Below, one piece after another: positions 12,055 through 23,126 of a DNA stretch of 54,872 nucleotides. Both the position numbers and the translations under genes were made by a program. This DNA comes from Methylotenera sp. (GTDB lineage: Bacteria > Pseudomonadota > Gammaproteobacteria > Burkholderiales > Methylophilaceae). The stretch is taken from contig PERG01000015.1 of assembly GCA_002928535.1 (NCBI GenBank), positions 1 through 54,872 of the forward strand, written 5' to 3'. The stretch's first letter is position 1. Every line of letters begins with the position of its first letter. The notes under the pieces were generated by a model, which was not told where the DNA came from, ran no database searches, and saw only the letters and a list, made by a program, of their open reading frames with translations.

Positions 12055-12247
12055 GAAGGGGAGCTTACTTGGAGATATGCGCCTAAATATAGATATGCAA
12101 TGCCTATGCCAGAATTAATGTCCTTATCATTCAGTTGTTTATAAATACGTACCCGGTTAAGACTATTAATATTTTAACCATGTGGTGCATTTCAGCCACC
12201 ATGAATCGCTTGCATATCACTGTGAATTTTTCGCATACAACTTGGCT

Positions 12248-12276
12248 TTAATGTTCACGCCTCTGCGTGTTAAAAT
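12248..12276 (+). promoter_or_regulatory. Candidate glyA promoter with spacer inverted repeat
   Basis: TTAATG (12248-12253), a 17-base spacer and TAAAAT (12271-12276) make a plausible sigma-70 promoter 40 bases before glyA. The spacer contains CACGC (12256-12260) and GCGTG (12265-12269), a 5-bp inverted repeat placed where a repressor could block polymerase. Confidence 0.4.
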
Positions 12277-12315
12277 GTCATATTAAATTATTCAAGTATT
12301 TGGACCATTCATACC

Positions 12316-13578
12316 ATGTCGAATCAGGCACCATTCAACTATACCAACACTTTAAACCAGGCAGATCCAGCACTTTGGGGCATGATTGAGCGTGAAGTTG
12401 TACGCCAGCATGAGCATATCGAACTGATTGCTTCCGAGAACTACACCAGCCCCGCTGTAATGCAGGCACAAGGCTCACAGCTTACCAATAAATATGCTGA
12501 GGGTTATCCAGGCAAACGTTTTTATGGCGGCTGTGAATTTGTCGATCAGGTAGAACAGTTAGCGATTGACCGCTTGAAAGCTTTGTTTGGTGCTGAATAT
12601 GCCAACGTTCAACCACATTCTGGCTCTCAAGCCAACCAAGCCGTGTATTTCTCAATCCTGAAACCTGGCGACACCGTGATGGGGATGAATTTGGGTCATG
12701 GTGGGCACTTAACCCATGGTTCACCGGCCAATCTTTCTGGCAAACTATTTAACATCGTGCCTTATGGTTTGAATGACAAAGAAGAGATTGATTACGACGA
12801 GATGGAGCGCATTGCAATCGAGTGCAAACCTAAGCTCTTGATCGGCGGTGCATCAGCGTATGCTTTGCGTTTTGATTGGGCGCGCATGTCTGAAATCGCC
12901 AAAAAAGTCGGTGCTTATTTCATGGTCGATATGGCCCATTACTCAGGCTTGATTGCTGCGGGTGTGTACCCGAACCCGGTGCCGCATGCAGATTTCGTCA
13001 CGTCTACCACGCATAAAACGTTGCGTGGCCCACGCGGCGGTATTATCTTGGCAAAAGCAGAGTTTGAAAAATCATTGAATTCCAACGTGTTCCCAAGTTT
13101 GCAGGGTGGTCCATTGATGCACGTGATCGCAGCGAAAGCAACGGCTTTCCTGGAAGCTGCTCAACCTGAATTCAAAACTTACCAAGCGCAAGTCATCAAG
13201 AACGCGCAAGCCATGGCGGAGACATTAACCGCACGCGGTTTACGCATCATTTCTGGCCGCACTGAATCGCATATGTTTATGGTCGATTTACGTCCGAAAG
13301 GTTTAACTGGTAAAGCGGCTGACGCTGCTTTAGGTTTGGCGCATATTACCGTCAACAAGAATGCCATTCCGAACGACCCTGAGAGCCCATTCGTGACGTC
13401 CGGTATCCGTATCGGCGCACCGGCGATCACGACCCGTGGTTTCAAGGAAGAAGAAGCGCGTATGGTGGCTAACTTGATTGCGGACGTTTTGGATAATCCG
13501 ACGGATGAAGCGATTATTGCAGCAACAAAAGAAAAAGTGCATGCGTTAACTTCCCGCTTTCCCGTATACCAAAAATAG
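12316..13578 (+). CDS. glyA: Serine hydroxymethyltransferase
   Basis: A 420-residue cytoplasmic PLP enzyme that converts serine and tetrahydrofolate to glycine and 5,10-methylene-tetrahydrofolate. Family marks are present throughout: [14 protein letters not shown] near the N-terminus, [20 protein letters not shown], and the PLP-binding lysine in [13 protein letters not shown]. The length is normal. It is the main one-carbon supplier for purines, dTMP (thyA and folA lie at 37-39 kb) and methionine. It is followed at about 160 bases by nrdR, a frequent pairing in proteobacteria. A candidate promoter lies at 12248-12276, and a structured element fills the gap to nrdR. Confidence 0.98.
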   Translation: MSNQAPFNYTNTLNQADPALWGMIEREVVRQHEHIELIASENYTSPAVMQAQGSQLTNKYAEGYPGKRFYGGCEFVDQVEQLAIDRLKALFGAEYANVQPHSGSQANQAVYFSILKPGDTVMGMNLGHGGHLTHGSPANLSGKLFNIVPYGLNDKEEIDYDEMERIAIECKPKLLIGGASAYALRFDWARMSEIAKKVGAYFMVDMAHYSGLIAAGVYPNPVPHADFVTSTTHKTLRGPRGGIILAKAEFEKSLNSNVFPSLQGGPLMHVIAAKATAFLEAAQPEFKTYQAQVIKNAQAMAETLTARGLRIISGRTESHMFMVDLRPKGLTGKAADAALGLAHITVNKNAIPNDPESPFVTSGIRIGAPAITTRGFKEEEARMVANLIADVLDNPTDEAIIAATKEKVHALTSRFPVYQK

Positions 13579-13603
13579 TATAAAAATGACTGCGCTTGCT
13601 CAT

Positions 13604-13677
13604 ACTCGGTTGCGCAATACTCGAAATCCTCAAGTATTAAATATACATTCCGGTTCCTGCATGTTGTGCGCCCGAGT
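13604..13677. repeat. Structured intergenic element between glyA and nrdR
   Basis: ACTCGG (13604-13609) plus GCGC (13612-13615) pair with GCGC plus CCGAGT (13668-13677), leaving a two-base bulge. Inside lies AATACT/AGTATT (13616-13621 and 13633-13638). The order of an outer CGAG-type stem, a bulge and a GCGC stem matches the element between eno and ftsB (22571-22691). The two may belong to one dispersed family. Confidence 0.4.
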
Positions 13678-13737
13678 CTTAGCAGTGCTAGTACAGTTTT
13701 TAAGATCTATTTTGGACCCTCAAAAAGTGAGCTTTTC

Positions 13738-14220
13738 ATGAAGTGTCCATTCTGTGGTGCCGACGATACCCAAGTGATTGATTCTCGCGTCAATGACGAA
13801 GGCGATTCCATCCGCCGCCGCCGTAAATGCGGCGCGTGCGATAAACGTTTTACCACTTACGAAACCGCTGAATTACATATGCCACAAGTGGTCAAAACCA
13901 ATGGCACGCGTGAAGAATTCAGCCGTGAAAAATTGCGGTTATCGTTTTCGCGGGCGTTGCATAAGCGTCCGGTACCAACCGAGTATGTAGATCGCGCACT
14001 AGATAGAATCTCACAAAAACTGCTGAGTTTAGGTGAACGCGAAATTCCCGCGCGTGAGCTGGGCGAAAGTGTGATGCACGAACTTAAGTTGATGGATAAA
14101 GTCGCATATATCCGCTTTGCGTCTGTTTACCGCAGCTTTTCCGATGTGGATGATTTCAATGACGTGATTCGAGATTTGGATAACCCGGCTAACCTCGTGA
14201 AACGTCGCATTACTGACTGA
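13738..14220 (+). CDS. nrdR: Transcriptional repressor NrdR
   Basis: A 160-residue repressor of ribonucleotide reductase genes that senses ATP/dATP. The N-terminal zinc ribbon ([18 protein letters not shown] and [15 protein letters not shown]) and the ATP-cone (about residues 49-139) are complete. A longer frame opens at 13666, but the family always begins with MKCPFCG, so the ATG at 13738 is the start. It is probably expressed with glyA upstream and the small membrane protein and ribD downstream. The glyA-nrdR-ribD order is common in proteobacteria, where nrdR often precedes riboflavin genes. Confidence 0.97.
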   Translation: MKCPFCGADDTQVIDSRVNDEGDSIRRRRKCGACDKRFTTYETAELHMPQVVKTNGTREEFSREKLRLSFSRALHKRPVPTEYVDRALDRISQKLLSLGEREIPARELGESVMHELKLMDKVAYIRFASVYRSFSDVDDFNDVIRDLDNPANLVKRRITD

Positions 14221-14267
14221 TGCATTAAATTTAATGACATAGGTCAGATTACTGGAGCAATAGCACT

Positions 14268-14645
14268 ATGAAACTGATTAATTGGGCATCTATCGTACTT
14301 GCGGTTTTTACGCTGATTTTAACCATCGTGTTTTTTACCTGGTGGGCCATGAAGGACAGTGTCGTCTTTGGCAACGAAAAGTTTGACCAAGTTAAATGGA
14401 TGCAAAGCGCGGCTACGATTGAAACAGAGTGCAAGCGCGGGGATATGGCTTATCACTTGCAACAACGAATCTTGGTGCGTGGTACGCCAAGAGAAGCTGT
14501 AGCTGTGTTGTTAGGTCGTCCTAGCTATGAAGACAGCAATGCGCTGGAATATGACTTAGGCAAATGCATGCATGTTTACCATGGTTTGCGCATCTTCTTC
14601 GACGAAAATAATCGCTTGCTGCATAGCCGCATCTCTTCACATTAA
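14268..14645 (+). CDS. Small single-pass membrane protein, unknown function
   Basis: A 125-residue protein not recognised as a named family. An N-terminal hydrophobic helix (about residues 6-27) is followed by a soluble domain. The segment RGTPREAVAVLLGRPSYED and the closing beta-strand pattern recall the BamE/SmpA-OmlA fold, which binds by a 'G..PxEVxxLLGxP' turn. The similarity is weak and there is no lipobox. Two cysteines (in TECKRG and GKCMHV) may pair if the domain is periplasmic. GGAG lies upstream at good spacing. It lies between nrdR and ribD with a 13-base gap to ribD, so co-transcription is likely. Confidence 0.75.
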   Translation: MKLINWASIVLAVFTLILTIVFFTWWAMKDSVVFGNEKFDQVKWMQSAATIETECKRGDMAYHLQQRILVRGTPREAVAVLLGRPSYEDSNALEYDLGKCMHVYHGLRIFFDENNRLLHSRISSH

Positions 14646-14658
14646 CTTATCCTTTCGC

Positions 14659-15768
14659 GTGTTTTCTCTTGCTGACCATCAGTATATGAGCCTAGCCCTG
14701 CGACTGGCAGAGCAAGGCTTGTACACGACGCAACCCAACCCGCGTGTCGGTTGTGTAATCGTTAAAGAGGGTCAGGTGATTGGCCGCGGTGCGCATCTCA
14801 AAGCCGGTGAGCCACATGCCGAAGTGTTTGCACTACGTGAAGCGGGTGAAGTTGCCCGTGGTGCAGATGCTTATGTGACGCTTGAGCCATGCAATCATCA
14901 TGGTCGCACACCGCCTTGTGTAGATGCACTCATTAAGGCTGGAGTTAAGCGGGTTGTTATTGCCATGCAGGATCCTAATCCGTTGGTATCAGGGCGAGGC
15001 CAAAATGCGCTTCTCCAGGCTGGCATAGAAGTTGAAGTCGGCCTAATGGAAAAAGAGGCCATAGCGCTCAACCCAGGATTTGTTTCGGTAATGACGCAGG
15101 GCCGGCCTTTTGTACGCAGCAAGATCGCCGCCAGTATGGATGGCAAAACGGCATTGAGTAATGGCCAAAGTCAATGGATAACCGGCGCAGGGGCCAGGCA
15201 GGATGTGCAGCATTGGCGTGCGCAAGTTTCGGCTATTATGACTGGTATTGGCACTGTGCTCGCAGATAATCCTAGTATGACAGTGCGCCTGGAAGGGGTT
15301 TCTCGACAACCTTTGCGCATCATCGTTGATAGCCAATTACAAACACCCTTGCATTGCAAGATGTTGTCATCCGAACGATTACAACAATGCCCGCTGCTTA
15401 TTGCTTATGCAAGCGACCCGCAAAAAATCGCTGAGCAGTTAATAGCTAAGGGCGCGGAGCTATTACAGTTGCCCAATGTACAAGGCCGGGTTGATTTAAA
15501 TGCCTTGCTCCAGGCATTGGCACAACGCAATATCACTGAAGTGCTTTTGGAGGCCGGACAGGGCTTAAATGGCGCGATGCAGCAAGCCAATCTTATTGAT
15601 GAATTCATCTTTTACTTTGCGCCTAAATTAATGGGGTCTGCTGGGCATAATATGCTGGCGATGGATGCGTTCACTGCCATGAGTCAGGCCGTCGATTTGC
15701 AACTGCTGGATGTTCGACAAGTCGGACAGGATATCCGCGTCAGGGCAAAGCCTGTCACCAAAATATAA
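14659..15768 (+). CDS. ribD: Bifunctional riboflavin biosynthesis deaminase/reductase RibD
   Basis: A protein of 369 residues catalysing the second and third steps of riboflavin synthesis. The N-terminal deaminase has the zinc signature HAEVFAL plus PCNHHGRTPPC. The C-terminal reductase starts near residue 150 (RSKIAASMDGKTAL, SQWITG). The frame is open from 14572, but that overlaps the previous gene. The GTG at 14659 gives the family's normal N-terminus, ending in MSLALRLAEQGL about ten residues in. An ATG at 14686 is the alternative. Neither has a good ribosome site, so translation may be coupled to the upstream gene. TatD follows after 13 bases. Confidence 0.93.
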   Translation: MFSLADHQYMSLALRLAEQGLYTTQPNPRVGCVIVKEGQVIGRGAHLKAGEPHAEVFALREAGEVARGADAYVTLEPCNHHGRTPPCVDALIKAGVKRVVIAMQDPNPLVSGRGQNALLQAGIEVEVGLMEKEAIALNPGFVSVMTQGRPFVRSKIAASMDGKTALSNGQSQWITGAGARQDVQHWRAQVSAIMTGIGTVLADNPSMTVRLEGVSRQPLRIIVDSQLQTPLHCKMLSSERLQQCPLLIAYASDPQKIAEQLIAKGAELLQLPNVQGRVDLNALLQALAQRNITEVLLEAGQGLNGAMQQANLIDEFIFYFAPKLMGSAGHNMLAMDAFTAMSQAVDLQLLDVRQVGQDIRVRAKPVTKI

Positions 15769-15781
15769 GGCCATTTAGTCC

Positions 15782-16579
15782 ATGCTCATCGATACCCATT
15801 GTCACCTGGATGCAGCTGAATTCGATAAGGATAGAAGCATTGTGGCCAGTCAGGCTTTGGCGCAAGGGCTCGGTATGATTGTGGTGCCTGCAGTCGAACG
15901 GCAGAACTTTGAAGCTGTGATTGAATTAAGCCGCCAGCACGCCCACTGCGTTTATGCGCTAGGCATCCATCCTTTGTTTGTCGATCGTGCCTCTGAGGAT
16001 GATCTGGCGACCTTGGAGCGCTATGTCAGTGAGTATCAACCTGTCGCTATTGGTGAAATCGGTTTGGATTACTTTGTTAGCAAAGACAATCAAGCTCGGC
16101 AGACTCATTTTTTTACTGAACAACTCAAAATAGCAAAACATCATAACTTACCGGTATTACTCCATGTGCGTCGCTCAGTTGATGATATTTTAAAATACGT
16201 ACGTCGCTATCAATTGGTAGGGGGTATTGCACATGCGTTTAACGGTAGCAAGCAACAGGCTGAGCAATTGATTGCTTTGGGGTTCAAATTGGGCTTTGGT
16301 GGTGCCATGACTTATACGCGGGCACTAAGGATTCGCGAACTCGCCCGGGTTTTGCCTTTAGAGTCGATTGTGCTGGAAACGGACTCACCCGACATTCCAC
16401 CCGAATGGGTAGGTCAAAATGGCAGGAATACACCGCTGGAACTCAATAGAATAGCCGAGGTTTTAGCCGAGTTAAGAGGGCAAAATATAGCGCAAGTGAT
16501 TGATATTACTGGCTCCAACGCGATAAAAGTATTACCAAAAATTGCCGACTTATGCACACGACCTAATGCTTTACATTAA
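15782..16579 (+). CDS. TatD-family metal-dependent hydrolase (YjjV-like)
   Basis: A 265-residue TIM-barrel metallohydrolase. The family's metal ligands are visible: DTHCHLD at the N-terminus, the Glu in IGEIGLDYF, the His in LLHVRRSVDD, the His in IAHAFNG, and the Asp in LETDSPDIP. Side-by-side reading favours YjjV over TatD or YcfH (for example VVPAVERQNFEAV and FGGAMTYTRA). Members are 3'-5' nucleases or deoxyribonucleases with roles suggested in DNA repair or D-tyrosyl-tRNA turnover. The gene is 13 bases after ribD and likely ends that operon. A 220-base gap holding DnaA boxes follows. Confidence 0.92.
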   Translation: MLIDTHCHLDAAEFDKDRSIVASQALAQGLGMIVVPAVERQNFEAVIELSRQHAHCVYALGIHPLFVDRASEDDLATLERYVSEYQPVAIGEIGLDYFVSKDNQARQTHFFTEQLKIAKHHNLPVLLHVRRSVDDILKYVRRYQLVGGIAHAFNGSKQQAEQLIALGFKLGFGGAMTYTRALRIRELARVLPLESIVLETDSPDIPPEWVGQNGRNTPLELNRIAEVLAELRGQNIAQVIDITGSNAIKVLPKIADLCTRPNALH

Positions 16580-16712
16580 CAATGGTAAAAAAACCTTAGT
16601 AATCAAAGGCTGTTTTGTAAGTAATTGATTAATAATGAATAAATAATAGATTAAAAATTAAGCGATTTGAAAAAAGCCTTATAAATTGCTATGTTACATT
16701 TTCAAGTCACAA

Positions 16713-16744
16713 TTATTCACAAAGTTATCCACAGATATTGTGGA
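16713..16744. promoter_or_regulatory. Two consensus DnaA boxes
   Basis: TTATTCACA (16713-16721) and TTATCCACA (16725-16733) both match the TTATnCACA DnaA box exactly, in the same orientation and 3 bases apart. TGTGGA (16739-16744) forms an inverted half-site with the second. A strongly AT-rich stretch lies to the left (about 16620-16700). dnaA, dnaN and gyrB are not here, so this is more likely a DnaA-titration or regulatory site than oriC. Confidence 0.55.
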
Positions 16745-16799
16745 GAGTCTTTAAAGATGTCGGGAACTTTTTAAAAATGCTTACTACATCGCGAAATTT

Positions 16800-17900
16800 A
16801 TGTTAGTCAATCAACAGTCTTTCCGCACTATTTGGCCGAATATTGCCGTCGATAAAGTAATTGCTACCAGTGTATCCATCATCGATCAAACCCAACTGCC
16901 ACATCAATTTAAGATCATAACGGTCGATCACCTGGACTCCATGGTGAAGTGCATCAAAACGATGCAGGTGCGTGGTGCGCCTTTGATTGGAGCTGCGGCG
17001 GCTTATGGCATCGCATTAGCCACGCTCAAAAGTACAGTGCAGCAAGATTTGGAATTAGCAGCTGCAAAATTAATAGCTAGCCGGCCTACAGCAGTTAATT
17101 TGCAATGGGCTGTGCAGCGCATGATGCCTATTTTATTAGCGCTAAACCCGGCTGATCGAATAGAAGCCGCTTGGCAAGAAGCCGCAAATATCTGTAATGA
17201 GGATGTTGCGCAGAATCAAGCGATTGGCCGGCATGGCCTAGCGATCATCCAAAATCAATACCAACATAAAACTTTTAATATCTTGACGCATTGCAACGCC
17301 GGGTGGCTGGCCACAGTCGATTATGGTACAGCGTTGGCACCCATTTATGCTGCACATGATGCCGGGTTGAATGTGCATGTATGGGTGGATGAAACACGCC
17401 CCCGGAATCAAGGTGCAAGTTTAACGGCTTGGGAACTGGGCCAACACGGTGTGCCACATACCGTCATTAGCGACAATGCAGGTGGGCACCTGATGCAGCA
17501 TGGCCAAGTTGATATGGTCATTGTGGGCGCCGACAGGGTCACGGCTGCGGGAGATGTGTGCAATAAAATCGGCACTTATCTGAAAGCCCTGGCTGCTTTC
17601 GATAACCAGATTCCTTTTTATGCCGCCGTTCCATCACCAACCATTGACTGGACGATTGAGGATGGACTGCATGAGATTGAAATAGAAGAGCGCAATTATG
17701 ATGAAGTAGCGATCATGCGTGGCCGGGGTGCCGACGGCAATGTGCTCGAAGTCAATATTTTGCCTTCAGGACCACAAGCGGCGGCGACTGGTGTAGCGAA
17801 CCCTGCTTTCGATGTGACGCCAGCTAGATTGGTGACTGGTATCATTACTGAAGCCGGTGTTTTCCAACCTGAACATTTAATGTCTATACGCCATAATTAA
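16800..17900 (+). CDS. mtnA: S-methyl-5-thioribose-1-phosphate isomerase
   Basis: A 366-residue enzyme isomerising methylthioribose-1-phosphate to methylthioribulose-1-phosphate in methionine salvage. It may also act on 5-deoxyribose-1-phosphate. Family motifs are clear: RGAPLIGAAAAYG, the catalytic-cysteine segment LTHCNAGWLAT, VDETRPRNQG, and the Asp in VGADRVTAAGDVCNKIGTY. The length is normal. The aldolase-like gene starts one base after the stop, so the two form a tight pair. No mtnK, mtnP, mtnC or mtnD is in the window. The start lacks a strong ribosome site. DnaA boxes lie about 70 bases upstream. Confidence 0.95.
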   Translation: MLVNQQSFRTIWPNIAVDKVIATSVSIIDQTQLPHQFKIITVDHLDSMVKCIKTMQVRGAPLIGAAAAYGIALATLKSTVQQDLELAAAKLIASRPTAVNLQWAVQRMMPILLALNPADRIEAAWQEAANICNEDVAQNQAIGRHGLAIIQNQYQHKTFNILTHCNAGWLATVDYGTALAPIYAAHDAGLNVHVWVDETRPRNQGASLTAWELGQHGVPHTVISDNAGGHLMQHGQVDMVIVGADRVTAAGDVCNKIGTYLKALAAFDNQIPFYAAVPSPTIDWTIEDGLHEIEIEERNYDEVAIMRGRGADGNVLEVNILPSGPQAAATGVANPAFDVTPARLVTGIITEAGVFQPEHLMSIRHN

Positions 17901-17901
17901 C

Positions 17902-18540
17902 ATGCACAATGAGCTGCTAAAAATCACGCAACAACTCGCTACACTAGGCTTAAATAAAGGCACCTCGGGTAATTGCAGTGTACGGTTAGATGAAGGGTTT
18001 CTGGTCACGCCGTCCGGCATGGCCGTAGATGAAATGATGCCTAGTCATATGGTGAAAATGACTTTTGAAGGTATTGCCGAACCAAATAAAAAACCTTCCA
18101 GCGAATGGCGTTTTCATCGAGATATTTTGCAGCAGCGCCCGGAAATCAATGCCGTTATCCATATGCACAGCATGTTTGCAACTACGCTGGCTTGCCTGCA
18201 TCTTGACATTCCACCTTTTCATTACATGATCGCAGTGGCTGGTGGCGATACGATCCGTTGCGCACCTTATGCACTGTTTGGCTCGCAAGCACTGTCAGAT
18301 TATGCCTTATCTGCATTGCATGAGCGTAAAGCCTGCTTATTGGCTAATCACGGCATGATTGCCCTTGGACAAGATTTAGACGATGCCTTAGCAGTAGCTA
18401 TTGAGGTGGAAAACCTGTGCGAACAATACTGGCGTATTCTGCAAGTAACTGGTGTAGATGTAATGCCGCCGTTATTAAATGAAACGGAAATGCATGCGGT
18501 ATTCCAGCAGTTTAGGGGCTACGGCAAATGGAAAGGGTAA
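17902..18540 (+). CDS. Class II aldolase, FucA-like; probable methylthioribulose/deoxyribulose-1-phosphate aldolase
   Basis: A 212-residue zinc aldolase of the class II/adducin family. It follows E. coli L-fuculose-1-phosphate aldolase closely (LGLNKGTSGN, LVTPSGM, SSEWRFH, IPPFHYMIAVAGGDTIRCAPYA). The catalytic Glu (SSEW) and the zinc histidines (HMH and NHG) are all present. Directly after mtnA it most likely plays the part of Ald2 in the DHAP shunt, splitting methylthioribulose-1-phosphate to DHAP and an aldehyde. The MtnB dehydratase belongs to the same superfamily and is the alternative. The close FucA likeness, and the lack of mtnC/mtnD nearby, favour the aldolase. Substrate is inferred. 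Confidence 0.8.
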   Translation: MHNELLKITQQLATLGLNKGTSGNCSVRLDEGFLVTPSGMAVDEMMPSHMVKMTFEGIAEPNKKPSSEWRFHRDILQQRPEINAVIHMHSMFATTLACLHLDIPPFHYMIAVAGGDTIRCAPYALFGSQALSDYALSALHERKACLLANHGMIALGQDLDDALAVAIEVENLCEQYWRILQVTGVDVMPPLLNETEMHAVFQQFRGYGKWKG

Positions 18541-18664
18541 CTGAAAGTAAAGAATAAGGGGCAGCCCATGTAGGTTTGGCATTGCAAAGCATTGCGCAAC
18601 TACATGGTGCAAGTACATATTGAATCAAGCTCAAAAGTAAACCATTTTATTTTGGCATAACGTT

Positions 18665-20360
<1,696 letters not shown>

Positions 20361-20379
20361 TTAATTAAGGATAAAGTAC

Positions 20380-21219
20380 ATGCAGTTATGTGGATTTGAA
20401 GTTGGTATTGATAAACCGTTATTTTTGATTGCCGGTCCTTGCGTGATCGAATCACAGCAAATGGCGATTGATACGGCGGGGCAACTCAAAGAAATCGCTG
20501 CTGCAATTGGCATCCCATTCATTTACAAATCTTCCTACGATAAAGCCAATCGCAGTTCTACTAAAACCTTTCGCGGTTTTGGCATTACTGAAGGCTTGAA
20601 AATTTTAGATGAAGTCCGTCGCCAGATCGGCGTGCCAATCTTGACCGACGTACATACCACGGAACAAGTACCGGAAGTGGCTAGCGTCGTAGATGTGCTG
20701 CAAACACCTGCTTTCTTATGCCGCCAAACAGACTTTATAGTCGCTGTGGCGACCTGCGGCAAACCGGTGAACATCAAAAAAGGCCAATTCCTGGCACCGC
20801 ACGATATGTTGCAAGTGGTGAATAAAGCGAAAGAAGCTAACGGCGGTGCAGATACTATTATGGTGTGTGAACGCGGTGCTTCGTTCGGATACAACACGCT
20901 TGTTTCCGATATGCGTGGCTTAGCCATCATGCGCGAGACCAATTGCCCAGTGGTGTTTGATGCGACTCACTCCGTACAGCAACCAGGCGGCCAAGGCGAT
21001 AAAAGTGGTGGGCAGCGTGAGCATGTGCCAGTGTTAGCCCGCGCAGCAGTGGCCAGCGGTATCGCCGGCATTTTTATGGAAACGCATCCAGATCCGGCTA
21101 AAGCCTTATCTGATGGACCTAATGCCTGGCCATTGCACAAAATGCAAGATTTGCTGTCTGTGCTAGTGGATTTGGATAAGCTGGTCAAAAAAGCCGGTTT
21201 TATTGAATCTACGCTTTAA
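20380..21219 (+). CDS. kdsA: 3-deoxy-8-phosphooctulonate (KDO-8-phosphate) synthase
   Basis: A 279-residue TIM-barrel enzyme condensing phosphoenolpyruvate with arabinose-5-phosphate, the committed step towards KDO for lipopolysaccharide. Family segments are clear: [43 protein letters not shown] and [12 protein letters not shown]. The Asn in DKANRSS marks the metal-independent class, where metal-dependent enzymes have Cys. AAGGA lies at good spacing before the ATG. It stands between pyrG and eno in the usual operon. Eno supplies the phosphoenolpyruvate it consumes. Confidence 0.97.
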   Translation: MQLCGFEVGIDKPLFLIAGPCVIESQQMAIDTAGQLKEIAAAIGIPFIYKSSYDKANRSSTKTFRGFGITEGLKILDEVRRQIGVPILTDVHTTEQVPEVASVVDVLQTPAFLCRQTDFIVAVATCGKPVNIKKGQFLAPHDMLQVVNKAKEANGGADTIMVCERGASFGYNTLVSDMRGLAIMRETNCPVVFDATHSVQQPGGQGDKSGGQREHVPVLARAAVASGIAGIFMETHPDPAKALSDGPNAWPLHKMQDLLSVLVDLDKLVKKAGFIESTL

Positions 21220-21240
21220 TTATATTAAATAATAGATTAA

Positions 21241-22570
<1,330 letters not shown>

Positions 22571-22572
<2 letters not shown>

Positions 22573-22691
22573 TTCCTAATTTATTCAAACCGAGACTTTG
22601 TTGCGCTTTTACAAATCAAACAGTGCTTGCCGTACTAGCTGCACTGTCTTCGTCAATGCGCCTAGTCTCGCTTGGAGTAAAAATAGGAATT
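22571..22691. repeat. 121-base nested palindromic element between eno and ftsB
   Basis: Four nested pairs are seen: AATTCCTA/TAGGAATT (22571-22578 and 22684-22691), CGAGACT/AGTCTCG (22591-22597 and 22664-22670), GCGC/GCGC (22603-22606 and 22658-22661) and ACAGTGC/GCACTGT (22620-22626 and 22641-22647). The bases between the first two pairs also match in part. The result is one long imperfect hairpin filling nearly the whole gap. It could be a miniature inverted-repeat element or a structured RNA. Confidence 0.6.
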
Positions 22692-22714
22692 CGGTCTTTT
22701 AAACTGATTAAGTT

Positions 22715-23053
22715 ATGAAGGCTTTAACTCTATTATTTGTTATCTTAATCGCGCTATTGCAATATCCACTGTGGCTGGGCAAAGGTAGCTGGTTACGCGT
22801 GTGGGATTTAAGCCGTCAAATTGCCACGCAGCAGGAAAAAAATGATTTGCTGAAAGCGCGTAACGATACGCTGGATGCCGAGGTGCGCGACCTGAAAAGC
22901 GGTCGCGCAGCGATTGAAGAACGTGCCCGAAGTGAATTGGGTATGGTCAAAAAAGATGAAGTGTTTTTCCAGGTATTGGAAAGCACGGTGCCTAGAACAG
23001 TGAACCCCGCACCGGTTAAACCTCAGGTAGAAGCCAGCCCGATTGAAGACTAA
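22715..23053 (+). CDS. ftsB: Cell division protein FtsB
   Basis: A 112-residue bitopic inner-membrane protein of the FtsQLB divisome complex. A short cytoplasmic start is followed by one membrane helix (about residues 4-20, LLFVILIALLQYPLWLG). A coiled coil comes next (about 32-70, with the IATQQEKNDLLKARN heptads), then the conserved ERARSELGMVKKDEVFFQV block. The C-terminal tail is proline-rich. Its position after eno is the standard one. The structured element at 22571-22691 separates it from eno and may set its own expression. Confidence 0.95.
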   Translation: MKALTLLFVILIALLQYPLWLGKGSWLRVWDLSRQIATQQEKNDLLKARNDTLDAEVRDLKSGRAAIEERARSELGMVKKDEVFFQVLESTVPRTVNPAPVKPQVEASPIED

Positions 23054-23126
23054 AGTTCTAGGTTAATCTAATTTATAGGGTAGGGTTAAACTAATTAACC
23101 TGGTGAAGCAATTGTAAGATTTAGCT

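Larger units (their letters stand above)
11951..12315. other. 365-base divergent gap between iscX and glyA
   Basis: No protein gene is supported here. The stretch holds a leftward terminator (12022-12054), an inverted repeat GGTTAA/TTAACC (12155-12160 and 12174-12179), a near-palindrome around 12179-12203, and the likely glyA promoter (12248-12276). A short leftward RNA ending at the terminator is possible. Confidence 0.5.

Noticed and set aside
16580-16799. A full replication origin (oriC)
   Set aside because: Only two DnaA boxes are seen, and none of the usual origin neighbours (dnaA, dnaN, gyrB, rpmH, mnmG) is present.
20535-20942. 135-residue minus-strand open frame inside kdsA
   Set aside because: It is antisense to a clear enzyme gene, with no motif and no start signal.
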